64,000 nucleotides of DNA. Source: Entoloma clypeatum (Eukaryota; Basidiomycota; Agaricomycetes; Agaricales; Entolomataceae). The notes beneath the pieces are model-generated. The model was not told the DNA's origin and did no database searches. It saw only the letters and a program-made list of their open reading frames with translations. The stretch covers positions 3,505,654 through 3,569,653 of the forward strand of contig OY751496.1 of NCBI GenBank assembly GCA_963565915.1, written 5' to 3'. This document shows, piece by piece, positions 54,402 through 64,000 of the stretch. Numbering within the stretch: position 1 is the first letter of the stretch; each line of letters opens with the position of its first letter. The position numbers were made by a program, and so were the translations under genes.

Positions 54402-55258
54402 ACATGGCAGAAGCTCTGGCTGTACAAACAATGGATACATCCAAGATCATCAAGGATCCTGGGATGTTCAAGGACAGATACACCTTTGATGAGTGGTGGA
54501 AAGCCACCAAACTATACATCAGGTTCCAAAAGAGCCTCACAGATGATCAGAAGATTGTTGCGGTACTATCCCGCATGATGGAAGGGTCCGGCAGACACTG
54601 GGCCAGTAACAAGTTAGACGCTCTTACCGCTGACAACGAGAACATCACCTGGCTGGGTTTTTCCGATGATATCACCACACGATTCTCCATCGCCAACAAG
54701 TCCGTCGCTGCCAAAGCGAGACTCAAAGTCCTGAAACAAGAGAAACGCACTGTTGATGAGTTCTTGGATGAATTTGAAGAACTCTTGGGACTGTCAAACC
54801 TTGGCGAAGAAACTGGGAAATACATCCTAGAGAAAAACATCAACCGCAGAATCTCTGAACAAGTGGCTAGCGATGGCAAGACATACACCGATTACGCAAA
54901 GGAGATCCGAAACAAGGGACGATAGATGGAAGGACACGCACTGGTCATCCGAGGTGGCGGCGACATGCGCACCGGATCGGGTACCACTTATGGTGGTCAG
55001 GGCAAGGCCATGGAGATCGACAAAGCAGGAGTAGCCCGTTGCTACAACTGTCAACGCTTCGGTCATCTGGCTAAAGACTGTAGCGCTCCAAAGAAAAAGA
55101 TGGTCGCAAGTGTTTCAACTGTGACCAAGAAGGCCATATTGCGCGCAACTGCCGCAAGCCAAAGAAGAACTCCGGAAGGGTTAGGAAGGTATCCGAGGAA
55201 GATGCCGAGAATGATCTTAGAAGCTGACAAGAAGGATTTTCCCGAAGGGTCCGATTAA
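54068..55258 (+). pseudogene. Gypsy gag with zinc knuckle, interrupted
   Basis: Frame 54068-54925 encodes a retrotransposon gag domain (DEWWKATKLYIRF...; VDEFLDEFEELLGLSNL). A TAG (54923-54925) follows NKGR, and the same frame continues to a CCHC knuckle (CYNCQRFGHLAKDC). A second knuckle (CFNCDQEGHIARNC) lies in the -1 frame, reached by a shift at AAAGAAAAAG (near 55095). That frame meets TGA at 55225-55227 and then runs into pol. So this gag is probably damaged, although the shift site could be programmed. Confidence 0.8.
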
Positions 55259-55308
55259 ACGACGCTAAGTCGCGACCCTTATCTATCAAACGGACTTGCT
55301 TGCCTTGT

Positions 55309-58300
55309 ATGACTGCAGACAATAGAACCTATGTCATCCCTGCCAAGCGAGCCGCTGCGTCAACTAAGATTGTGAAAGGAGATAAACCTCCGAAAAGACG
55401 AGAAATCAGGCTGTTAGCTCAGCTCAGGACACGACGAGGACCAAAGGTTATCCGACCTGAGGTTGACAGCGGATGTGAACGCACATGCATCCATCCCAGA
55501 ATAGTACATGAACAGAACCTCCCCACGCGAGGAATACCGCCCGTAGCAATTCTAAATGCGGATGGATTGCCAAATCGACAACAGAAAGCGAACCAACTTG
55601 CCGAAGTCAAACTGGATTTGGGAGCACATCAGGAAACCATGGAAGCAATGGTACTGGACATTGGGAGAACGGACATGCTCTTGGGACATGACTGGTTGGT
55701 ACATCACAACCCCACAATCAATTGGACAACTGGCGCAGCAACATTTAACCGGTGCCCAACAACATGCCGAACCAAACACTCGGATTTCAGGATTAACCTT
55801 AATGGTCGCAAACACCAGGTTCGCATGATTGAAGTGTGCGACAAAGATGCACCCAAAAAGTCGGATCAGAAATGGAAGCCTGGAGACCCTATTTTGGAAG
55901 CTGTCACTCCCACACCACCTCCCACAACCAAACGACCCTCATATGTTGAACGATTTGCTCACCTCTTCGAAAAAGAGAACTTTGACAAGATCCCAAAGGA
56001 GAGGGAATGGGACCATGGTATTGAACTTACACCGGACGCACCAAAGGAACTAGGGGGAAGTACATATCCTATGACGCAAAAGGAACAAGAGGAATTGGAC
56101 GCATTCATTGACGAGGGTCTAGCGACAGGAAAGATCTGCCCGTCCAAATCCCCTTATGCCTCCCCTTGCTTCTTCATCAACAAGAAGGATGGCTCCAAAC
56201 GATTGGTACAAGATTACTGCATGGTCAATAAATTCACGGTCAAAGACAAGTTCCCACTCCCACGAATATCCGATCTCTTGGATGTACTGAAAGATGCGGT
56301 CTACTTCAATAAAATGGACATCATGTGGGGCTATAACAACGTCCGGATTAAGGAGGGCGACGAATGGAAAGCTGCCTTCCTCACCAGTCGAGGATTGTTC
56401 GAACCATTGGTCATGTTTTTCGGTCTTTGCAACTCCCCGGGAACATTCTCTCGAATGATGGCTAGTCTATTCCGGGACCAGATCCGCCGACGTATCTGCA
56501 TGATCTACATGGATGACATCGTGGTTATCGGTAAAACCAAGGAAGAACTCGCGCGAAACACTGAAGAAATCCTACAGATCCTATCGGACAATGATCTGTT
56601 CCTAAAGGAGAAGAAGTGTTTATGGGAAGTAACAAAATGTCCTATATTGGGATATGTGGTTGGTGAGGGACGTGTGGAGATGGAAACTGAGAAGGTGGAT
56701 ACAATTCGAAACTGGCGAGCACCCACATCAAAAAAGGAAGTTCAGAAGTTCCTTGGATTTGCTAACTTCTATCAATGTTTTATTGAAGGGTACTCAAACA
56801 TCGCGAAACCTCTCACCGCGCTCACAGGCGGTACGGCATTTACTTGGGGACCAACAGAGCAGCAAGCTTTTGAAGGTCTCATACGGGCAATTACATCGGC
56901 ACCAGTCTTGGCATTACCGAAATCGGAGGGACAGTTCAGGGTGGAAACCGATGCATCGGGCTATGCAATTGGAGCAGTACTCTCTCAGAAGCAAGACGAC
57001 AAATGGCACCCCATCGCGTTCTTGTCGCGGACCATGTCCGCGGCCGAACAGAATTATGAGATATACGACAAAGAACTCCTGGCAGTCGTGGAAGCATTGA
57101 AAGATTGGAGACACTATCTGCTTGAAGCCAGGGAACGTTTCGAGATCTTGACCAATTATAAGAACCTGGAATATTTCCGTCGTCCTCAGGACCTAAATCA
57201 ACGACAGCGACACTGGAAACGCTGGAAAATGAAGTTACAAGACTATGACTTCGAATTACGGCATGTACCTGGCAAGACCAATGCAAAAGCGGACATCCTG
57301 TCACGTTTACCCTGGTATGAAGCGGAACTCGAACCACAGGACAGTGACCAAATGCTCAAGGAGGGACTATTCTTGAAACGATTGGAATCAGAAGATGTGG
57401 TACAAATGGAGATGTTCACGGAGGAACAATTCTTTGAAGGGGGTGAAACATCTGATTCCATCAAAATTGGAAACATCACGACGATCGAAAATCCGTGGAT
57501 TGCACGCATCAAGGGTTCAAACCGCATGGAGACAGAAGTAGCCCAGGGTCTAAAGAAGAATCCTCATTGGTATCAACAGGAAAACGGCATCACATATGCA
57601 GGCGAACGAGTCTATGTCCCGCCAGATCCACAATTGCGACAAGAATTGATGTTTGAATCACACGATGCACCAGTGGCTGGACATCCAGGACAGTACCGGA
57701 CACATGAACTCCTCACTCGCACCTACTGGTGGCCTACCATACTGCATGATGTGAAGAAGTACGTGAAGGGTTGCGACACTTGTCAACGCAACAAGATTAA
57801 CCAACAAAAGCGACATGCTCTGCTACATCCCCATGCAGCACCAAGTCACCCATGGGAAGACATAGGGATCGACGTCGTGGGACCGATACCAGAATCTGAT
57901 GGAAAAAACGCAATTCTGGTCATCATGGATAGACATTCAAAGATGCTTCACCTCATTCCGACAACCGTGGAACTATCGGCTGAAGGATTAGCCAAGATCT
58001 ATCGGGATCAGATATGGAAGCTTCATGGGATCCCCAAGAAGATCATCAGTGATAGGGGACCACAGTTCGCTGCGAAGTTCATGGAGATACTCTGCCGCAT
58101 GTTAGGGATCAAGAGGAACCTGTCCACCGCATACCACCCACAGACTGATGGACAGGCCGAGCGATCGCATCAGGAAACAGAAGCATTCTTACGAAACTTT
58201 GTCAACCATCTACAGGATGATTGGGCAGAATGGATCGCAATCACAGAGTTCCAGTACAATGACAAAGAACACCAGGCAACGAAGCACACCCCATTCTACC

Positions 58301-58917
58301 TCAACTACGGTTTACATCCGTGGAAGGGAGAACTTGTGTTAGAAGATACCAATCCGGCTGCCAACGACTTCTTGAAAAAACTCAAACAGGCACGAGAAGA
58401 AGCCAATGCTGCGCTGAAACAAGCACAGGATCAGATGAAGAAGACAGTTGACACACGGCGAAGTCCGTCTCGGGACTACTGCATCGGAGACAAGGTGTGG
58501 CTGGAAGGGACTAACATCAGGACCAATCGACCCTCAAAGAAACTTGATGCACTCCGACATGGACCATTCAAAGTCCTAGAGAAGAAAGGAGCTAGCGCGT
58601 ACCTTCTTGATCTTCCGAAGACTTGGAAGATGATTCACCCTGTGTTCAACGAGACCCTGTTGTCACCATATGAAACTCCAAAGTACACCATCCAGAAAAA
58701 GAAACCAGCCCCTGATCCGATCATCGTCGAAGGACAAGAAGAGTACCATGTGTCTACGATCCTGGACTCTCGAAAGTTCCACGGAAAGATCCAGTACCTC
58801 GTCCAGTGGGAAGGATATGGCCCAGAAGAGAACACATGGGAACTGCGAGCTAATGTTCAGAACACTCAAGATTTGATCCATGATTTCCATTGGCAGAACC
58901 CGTCACGTCCACGATAA
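55309..58917 (+). CDS. Gypsy Pol: protease, RT, RNase H, integrase, chromodomain
   Basis: About 1,202 codons, uninterrupted; the frame is open from 55228. Protease VDSGCE near residue 50. RT spans about 250-430 with MDIMWGYNNVRIKEGDEWKA and catalytic YMDD (near 56510). RNase H has TDASGYAIGAVLSQ. Integrase has an HHCC finger (HDAPVAGHPG...CDTCQRNK), then DVVGPIP, ISDRGPQF and TDGQAERSHQ. The C-terminal chromodomain (YLVQWEGYGPEENTWE) places it among chromoviruses and would guide insertion to modified chromatin. The start is uncertain because pol is probably made as part of Gag-Pol. Confidence 0.95.
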   Translation: MTADNRTYVIPAKRAAASTKIVKGDKPPKRREIRLLAQLRTRRGPKVIRPEVDSGCERTCIHPRIVHEQNLPTRGIPPVAILNADGLPNRQQKANQLAEVKLDLGAHQETMEAMVLDIGRTDMLLGHDWLVHHNPTINWTTGAATFNRCPTTCRTKHSDFRINLNGRKHQVRMIEVCDKDAPKKSDQKWKPGDPILEAVTPTPPPTTKRPSYVERFAHLFEKENFDKIPKEREWDHGIELTPDAPKELGGSTYPMTQKEQEELDAFIDEGLATGKICPSKSPYASPCFFINKKDGSKRLVQDYCMVNKFTVKDKFPLPRISDLLDVLKDAVYFNKMDIMWGYNNVRIKEGDEWKAAFLTSRGLFEPLVMFFGLCNSPGTFSRMMASLFRDQIRRRICMIYMDDIVVIGKTKEELARNTEEILQILSDNDLFLKEKKCLWEVTKCPILGYVVGEGRVEMETEKVDTIRNWRAPTSKKEVQKFLGFANFYQCFIEGYSNIAKPLTALTGGTAFTWGPTEQQAFEGLIRAITSAPVLALPKSEGQFRVETDASGYAIGAVLSQKQDDKWHPIAFLSRTMSAAEQNYEIYDKELLAVVEALKDWRHYLLEARERFEILTNYKNLEYFRRPQDLNQRQRHWKRWKMKLQDYDFELRHVPGKTNAKADILSRLPWYEAELEPQDSDQMLKEGLFLKRLESEDVVQMEMFTEEQFFEGGETSDSIKIGNITTIENPWIARIKGSNRMETEVAQGLKKNPHWYQQENGITYAGERVYVPPDPQLRQELMFESHDAPVAGHPGQYRTHELLTRTYWWPTILHDVKKYVKGCDTCQRNKINQQKRHALLHPHAAPSHPWEDIGIDVVGPIPESDGKNAILVIMDRHSKMLHLIPTTVELSAEGLAKIYRDQIWKLHGIPKKIISDRGPQFAAKFMEILCRMLGIKRNLSTAYHPQTDGQAERSHQETEAFLRNFVNHLQDDWAEWIAITEFQYNDKEHQATKHTPFYLNYGLHPWKGELVLEDTNPAANDFLKKLKQAREEANAALKQAQDQMKKTVDTRRSPSRDYCIGDKVWLEGTNIRTNRPSKKLDALRHGPFKVLEKKGASAYLLDLPKTWKMIHPVFNETLLSPYETPKYTIQKKKPAPDPIIVEGQEEYHVSTILDSRKFHGKIQYLVQWEGYGPEENTWELRANVQNTQDLIHDFHWQNPSRPR

Positions 58918-59039
58918 AAGACACCCGTTGAAATCAGCAACAGCATCGACCTCATCAGTCAAAAACCCACCGAGTTCTCCGCTCCGTCTTCAATATAGCT
59001 ACTCCATTCTTCCTCTATCTCTCCAACATCCTCCGCACC

Positions 59040-59403
59040 ATGTCCACCGCCACCACCACATCCACTGAAACCAACCCCGCCATCACTGCCCTCATGGGTG
59101 AAGCCCTCTCCATGAGAGACCAGATCCACGCGCTAGAAGCCTCGCTCGCCGACATCCTGCATCGACAGATGCACATCCGCCTCCATTCCTTATCCGACCT
59201 CCCCGTTGCACCAACCCCCGAAGAGAAACAAATCCTCGGGAACTACACCCATACGCTGGTCGTTGAAAACCGGCGCATCTGACTAGCCGTCCGGAGTCTC
59301 GAGCTCGCCGTCGCCATCAACGAAGAGCTAATAGATGATTGGAGCCTCAAGGAGAATGGCTCCTGGACAAACAACGACGATGCTGGAGGATGGGGACAAT
59401 GAC
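59040..59403 (+). pseudogene. Small frame between pol and 3' LTR (ORF3)
   Basis: 80 codons to a TGA (59280-59282), then a further 40 codons open in the same frame to a TGA at 59401-59403. CGA in place of the first TGA would give about 120 aa. The N-terminus is Thr-rich, followed by a helical, coiled-coil-like stretch (MRDQIHALEASLADIL) and an acidic C-terminus. No homology recognised. The position is that of an accessory or env-like gene, but there is no signal peptide or membrane segment. Confidence 0.45.
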
Positions 59404-59419
59404 TCTGTGAGGACACAGA

Positions 59420-59436
59420 GCTTGAGGAGGGGAACA
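59420..59436 (+). promoter_or_regulatory. Gypsy polypurine tract
   Basis: GAGGAGGGGAACA immediately before the 3' LTR. Confidence 0.7.
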
Positions 59437-59824
59437 TGTTATGGACTTACCGGTTTGTATGTTACGCGCTTTTCCCTTGCATTGTACCTTCATCATTTCT
59501 TTGACTCATCGGACCGCTTATTCATTTACCTTTACTCTACCATTCTCCTTTAGTATACTTCGCTCCCACGCTGACTCGCACTCCGCAGTAGGGATTACTC
59601 AGTCCGCAGTCGTCTGACTCACTTCGCACTGCCTTTCCGCAGTTACTGACTCATCCGCACTGCCTTCCGCAGCTACTGACTCACTCGCTACCGCTCGTAG
59701 CCAGTACTATATAAACCCCATGTACCATAGCTACATTCCTTAGATTTAGCAACCACTTTGCTCTTCGCCTTTCCACTTCCTGCATACTCTGCCCGAACCT
59801 TGGAACAGTTTGTTAAGCATAACA
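59437..59824 (+). repeat. Gypsy 3' LTR
   Basis: 388 bp; seven transitions relative to the 5' LTR. Confidence 0.96.
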
Positions 59825-59829
59825 GGATG

Positions 59830-60129
59830 TTTGAGCCATTTTGATTGTTTGCTCAATAGCTCCAGGGGCAAGACACACAAGACCAAAGTGTTGGTGTATG
59901 ACAGATGGAGCCACATTGTAGCTATAGAAATATATAACAATTATGTAATTCTAATAAGTTTCCATGGAGATATATACAATTCAATCTGGTAACTCATTCA
60001 GACAATTATTTGGGTGACAATCATTTCCCCTCAGGTCGAACCTCTTGTCTTGAATCGCAGCCGTAGAGTGGCAAAAAGCTGGGGAAGTACTTCCTCAATC
60101 ATCCAACAAGAGGTATAACTTATTTAGCC
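59830..60129. other. Interval between gypsy element and LINE
   Basis: No gene. At 60022-60064 it holds a 43-bp match to block A2 of the secreted-protein repeat (39754-39796). Confidence 0.5.
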
Positions 60130-61147
60130 TTGAGTGACTGTATTAAGCTTGTAGTGTTTAATGTGAGATCCTGCACAGTAAAACAATTTTGGGAGGAGCT
60201 CTGCTTTGTCCTTACTGGTGAGAAAGTGTCACAAGTACTCAAGGTTCAGAGGATCAGTAATCGTCGGACAAATCCATATATGATTATGTGGGTAAGAAAG
60301 GAGATTGCAGCAAGTTTCGTGCACATAATGCGAGCGGGGACTCGAGAACGATCCTTTACAATGTTAGAAACCTTTAAGGGGATCTTTGGGGTTCCCGGAG
60401 GCAATCAGAGATACCTCTTCTCTGATAAGGTAGTCAGTAGTTGGCGAGTGTCCATCTGGCAAGCCTGGCAAGATAGGAAGATCCTACCAAGCCCTAACAT
60501 TGTTATAGACAGAAGACTAACCACTAGGTTAGCAATGTGGAATGTCAACGGTTTTCACTCAAAGAAAGCACAGATTGTTGACTTCCTCTTCACAGAAAAA
60601 ATCACAGTGGCTGCCCTGCAGGAGACATTGGTCTCAGTGGCAAACTATGTCTTGCGAGTGGAGGGATATAGGAGTTTTGTGGCTCTAAGAGTGAAAGAGT
60701 TTCGCGGACATGCCATTTTGGTTGATAATCGATATCCAGCCTATGAGATCTCACATGAGGACCAGCAAATCCTGCATGTTAAGGTTGCTGGGATACCCAA
60801 GTTTGGAAAGCCAGTACACATTATTGGGGTGTACCTGCCGTCAGGCGGTAACTTTCCGGTAAAACATACGGCCTTGATAAACAAGTGTATTGATATCAGT
60901 GACAGTATCTTTAAGGAAGATAATGATGCCATAGTAATATGCCTAGGAGATTTCAATGTGACTGAGTCTGTTATAGATAAGCGTGTGGGCTGGCATGGGC
61001 TACATGCCCTGTGGTGAAGGATCCCTAAAGGGGCTCCATTTAGTTGGTTCCCCAAACAAGGGTCTGTGAAGGCTATAGATCACATCCTTACCACACCTGC
61101 TGGAGGAGAGGTTGTTTGAAGGCCTAGGGTAATGAAGGTGTATGATG
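60130..61147 (+). pseudogene. LINE endonuclease (APE/EEP) domain, 5' part
   Basis: About 155 residues of unknown N-terminal region, then the EEP fold: MWNVNGFHSKKAQIVDFL, ALQETLVS, HIIGVYLPSGG and CLGDFNVTES. After TGA (61015-61017, Arg position) the frame continues RIPKGAPFSWFPKQGS and AIDHILTTP. The catalytic SDHRP motif is completed only beyond the fold-back insertion, at 61925-61940. Confidence 0.82.
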
Positions 61148-61925
61148 TTACACAAGACAAAATGCAAACTTTGGCCTCTGCAAATGATAATGAGAAAGAG
61201 TTTGTGAAGGAATATTTTGCAAAAAAGACTTTGGCTGCAGAGAAAGATAGCCTTTCCTTGCATCCAAAGATAATGCAATACTTTGAAGTTGGCTATAATA
61301 TTCTAAAAGAATTTGTCATTTAAGTAATAAGATATTTTGCTGACAGGAAAAAACATATTTCTCTGGACAAAAGTTGAAAGGGAAAGGAATGGAAAATTTT
61401 TATTTTTCACATTTCATTGGGGCATTGAGAATGTTTTGCTTTTGCATCTGTCATGTGTCCTGCCAAGTGATTATTTTGTCAATTGCTTTCATAACATATT
61501 TTGCATGTGCCAAAGTTTTTTTAAACTTTAGCACATGTGAAATTTGAAATATTCAAACTTTGGCACATGCAAAATGCATTTTGAAAACAATTGACAAAAT
61601 AATCATTTGGCAGAACACATGGCAAATGCAAAAGCAAAACATTTTTAATGCCCAAATGAAATGTGAAAAATAAAAATCTTCCATTACTTTCCCTTTCAAC
61701 TTTTGTCCAGAGAAATATGTTTTTTTCCCTCAGCAAAATATCTTATTACTTAAATGCCAAATTCTTTTAGAATATGATAGCCAAATTCAAAATATTGCAT
61801 TATTTTTGGGTGCAAGGAAAGGCTTTCTTTCTCTGCAGCCAAAGTCTTTTTTACAAAATATTCCTTCACAAACTCTTTCTCATTATTATTTGCAGAGGCC
61901 AAAGTTTGCATTTTGTCTTGTGTTA
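61148..61925. mobile_element. 772-bp fold-back element inside the LINE
   Basis: Element 61151-61922 is a near-perfect palindrome: arms of about 370 bp start CACAAGACAAAATGC and meet near 61537. A 3-bp TTA duplication flanks it (61148-61150, 61923-61925). Removing it and one TTA rejoins the LINE frame as DVSDHRPVVV, which confirms the boundaries. Each arm has an open frame for the same roughly 60-residue peptide (61132-61323 + and 61750-61930 -). TTA duplication fits PIF/Harbinger; CAC ends with 3 bp also fit CACTA. Confidence 0.88.
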
Positions 61926-61951
61926 GTGACCATCGACCAGTAGTGGTGTGA

Positions 61952-63685
61952 TTGAACCCACGGAATGCGGTTAGCTGGGAGAAACCCAAAAAGACATTCC
62001 GAGTCAGCAATAAGATAATTCAGAAACATGGCGAATCACTAGTAAATGATAATCAATGGCTGGCTCTCCTTGACTTGGAGGTCTCCAACACAATGCAGCT
62101 CTCTGAAGAGGCAGATAGGTTGTCCCTGACTGCCAGGGATGTATGCATGTCGGTAGGAGCCTTTCAGGTAGAAAGGGAGGGATGTGAAGACTTCCTCCCC
62201 CAAAAATTACGTGACATGTTGGATCGTTACAAAAAGTGCTCTGAGGTGGTGGCCAAACACCTGTCCAATGGGACCATCTGCGATAGGGACGTGACAGCCT
62301 ATGTGAAGGCACGTAAGAGTTTTCAGAACAGAAAAAAGCGGTATGAGCGGCTGCAAAGACGCAAGATTTTTTCACACCTTGCACAAGACTTTATTGCGCA
62401 AGATCATAAGAATGTCTGGAGTAGAATGAGGGCTCTGAGCAGACAGGGGATTGATAAATCACTGCCTCCAGTAAGAAACAGTGAGGGAGACTTGGTTACA
62501 GAGGCCAAGGAAATCCTCAAAGTTATAAGGGAGCATTATCAAAAGATTACAGACTATGACCCCAAGAACCTCTTGAAAGACAAGGAGCATTGGGAGAACA
62601 TTGACTTGGGTGTCCCAAAGGAGGAGCTACAAGGGTTGAACCATAAACCAATGTGGCCAGAAACTCTTGTGGCCATTTGAAGCATGAACCAAAACATGTC
62701 ACCAGGAAAGGACTTCATGCATGTAAATGTATTGAAGGTTATGGTGCGAGAGGAATGCATGACACAACTAAAAGAGGAGAACCCGAGGTTCAAAAGGCTG
62801 GATAACATCCGGGTTGATTTGGCAGAAAAGGATCTCCCTAAAAATCCGGTTACACTGATGGGCAAGGCACTGTTCAAAATACTAACGGATGTTTGGTCAA
62901 TGGGGGTAATTCCAGACCTATGGAATGAAGTGTTCATTGTGAATCTTCTTAAACCTGGTCAATTGGACCCAGAACAGATGACTAACTACCGAGGCATTAG
63001 TTTGATTTTGTGTACATTCAAAGTGCTACTATCGGTGATGGTGGCGCGACTGTCCAGGGCAATAGAGGGGGCAGGCCTTATTGTCCCGGAACAATCAGGG
63101 TTTCAATGGAAGGAAGAAGCTATCTCACAATTTTTGGCAATTGCCGAGATCGTGAGGCGGCGTCACTTGGAGAAAGTACCAACCTATGGAGTGTTCATTG
63201 ACTTTTCCAAAGCCTATGATAGGGTCCATCATGAAGCGCTATATCGCTTATTGGACCACTATGGGGTGAGAGGTAAGTTCTTGGATCTGATCAGAGGGAT
63301 GTACGATAATTCCAAAATGACTGTAAGGGCCAGCAGTTTCTTTGCAGAACCGTTCAAAATGCACAGAGGCAACCGACAAGGATGCCCACTCTCGCCACTG
63401 TTATTCATTATTCTAATGAATAGTGTCTTTGACAACGAGGACTGGGAGGGTGTGGAAGTGCAGCCGCTAGGAGCTGGCGGTAAGTGCAAAGGGGGTATGT
63501 ATGCAGACAATCTGATTCTATTGGCTACATTGAGTGAGCAGGCCATAAAGGCAGCAGAGTCGATCTATCAATGGGGTCAGAAATGGGGCATGGAGATAAA
63601 CCTTCTCAAGAGTGGGGTACTATGCTTTTCCGAAGATGAGGAGACGCTGCGGCTTCACAACAATATCGGATCACCTGTGGCGTAA
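61952..63685 (+). pseudogene. LINE reverse transcriptase region
   Basis: A linker of about 240 residues, TGA at 62678-62680, then RT: NMSPGKD, GVIPDLWNEVFIVNLLKPG, NYRGISLI, VPEQSGFQ, GVFIDFSKAYDRVHHEAL and GNRQGCPLSPLLFIILMN. The catalytic YADD box reads YADN (near 63500), so the second catalytic aspartate is lost. The frame ends at TAA near 63685; the homologous sequence continues in another frame as DRYKYLGVYL from about 63694. Confidence 0.87.
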
Positions 63686-63693
63686 TACCCAGA

Positions 63694-64000
63694 GTGGACC
63701 GATATAAGTACTTGGGAGTGTACTTGACCAACACCTTGGGAGATTCGCGAGGGGCCAAAAAGGGTGTTGAAAGTGTGGAAAAACAGTATGTCAAAGGTCA
63801 GAGTGTGAAAGGATATAAGGCATTGGGCAGTCTGAAGCCAGTGCTAGGGGATATGATGTGTCCAATGCACCTTAAAGCTGCGATGCTGTGATCCCTAGTA
63901 ATCCCTCTGATGATGTATGGCTCCGAATTTGTAGGCTTTAAGCAATGCCACTCCAACAAAATCCAGACAGTGATAAACCAAGGGGCCCGATGGGCACTGG
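63694..64000 (+). pseudogene. LINE post-RT region, frameshifted, cut by window edge
   Basis: DRYKYLGVYLTNTLGDSR and following sequence continue the LINE ORF2 after a one-base shift. TGA at 63889-63891 is followed in frame by SLVIPLMMYGSEFVG. Continues beyond 64000. Confidence 0.72.

Larger units (their letters stand above)
53220..59829 (+). mobile_element. Complete Ty3/gypsy chromovirus
   Basis: LTRs of 388 bp at 53225-53612 and 59437-59824 (TGTTA...TAACA), with a perfect 5-bp target duplication GGATG at 53220-53224 and 59825-59829. Internal order: leader with self-complementary primer site, 5' frame, gag, pol (PR-RT-RH-INT-chromodomain), a small 3' frame and a polypurine tract. The LTRs differ at seven sites, all transitions, six at CpG. 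Confidence 0.97.
60130..64000 (+). mobile_element. APE-type LINE (non-LTR retrotransposon), decayed and incomplete
   Basis: Endonuclease domain (60130-61130 and 61926-61960), then RT (62690-63690), then a post-RT region running off the right edge. Split by a fold-back element at 61151-61922. In-frame TGAs at 61015-61017, 61949-61951, 62678-62680 and 63889-63891, plus a frameshift near 63665. Clade not assigned; Tad1-like is possible. The 5' end is not defined. Confidence 0.85.

Overview
The window is eukaryotic and fungal, most likely from an agaricomycete (Basidiomycota). Host genes are cut by many 38-84 bp GT-AG introns. Their protein families (an RTA1 pair, a macrofage-activating-glycoprotein-like GPI protein, many small cysteine-rich secreted proteins) and the transposons (Plavaka/DUF6830-like, chromodomain Ty3/gypsy, Ty1/copia, hAT, Helitron, LINE) fit that group. 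I cannot name the species. All exon models were made by eye from splice motifs, reading frame and remembered family architecture.

Layout. 1-750: 3' end of a Plavaka/DUF6830-like transposase. 1221-7015: a complete, young Ty1/copia element on the minus strand with 310-bp LTRs and a CCATG target duplication. 7410-14772: a conserved gene block made of a GPI-anchored glycoprotein (+), a Ubp14/USP5 deubiquitinase (-) and a D-lactate dehydrogenase (-). 14773-18800: mostly gene-poor, with a broken knottin-like secreted peptide gene and a 612-bp MITE. 18801-19000: 200 N. 19001-27466: an apparently exact second copy of 10335-18800, almost certainly two overlapping contigs that were scaffolded without being merged. 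27592-34134: two tandem RTA1-family seven-TM genes with an F-box gene between them. 36270-50040: a three-fold segmental repeat carrying three copies of an 8-cysteine secreted protein gene, interrupted by MITEs and by a 4.57-kb hAT element (43361-47932). 50518-52196: a 20-bp minisatellite and a decayed Helitron helicase. 53220-59829: a complete Ty3/gypsy chromovirus with 388-bp LTRs and a GGATG target duplication. 60130-64000: a decayed APE-type LINE with a 772-bp fold-back element inside it; the LINE runs off the right edge.

Themes. In recognisable transposon reading frames I count 12 in-frame TGA stops, one TAG and no TAA. Most TGAs sit where arginine (CGA) would fit; one replaces the conserved arginine of Helitron helicase motif VI. 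Eight of nine differences between LTR pairs are transitions at CpG. Together these point to CpG-directed C-to-T mutation (methyl-C deamination or a RIP-like process) as the main force killing elements here. The gypsy element carries a 12-nt leader sequence complementary to its own predicted RNA 5' end, which implies Tf1-like self-priming. The copia element has a primer site matching the anticodon arm of initiator tRNA-Met. The hAT element appears to encode an Ulp1-like protease fused upstream of its transposase. The triplicated secreted-protein locus is the best candidate for a fast-evolving, effector-like host system.
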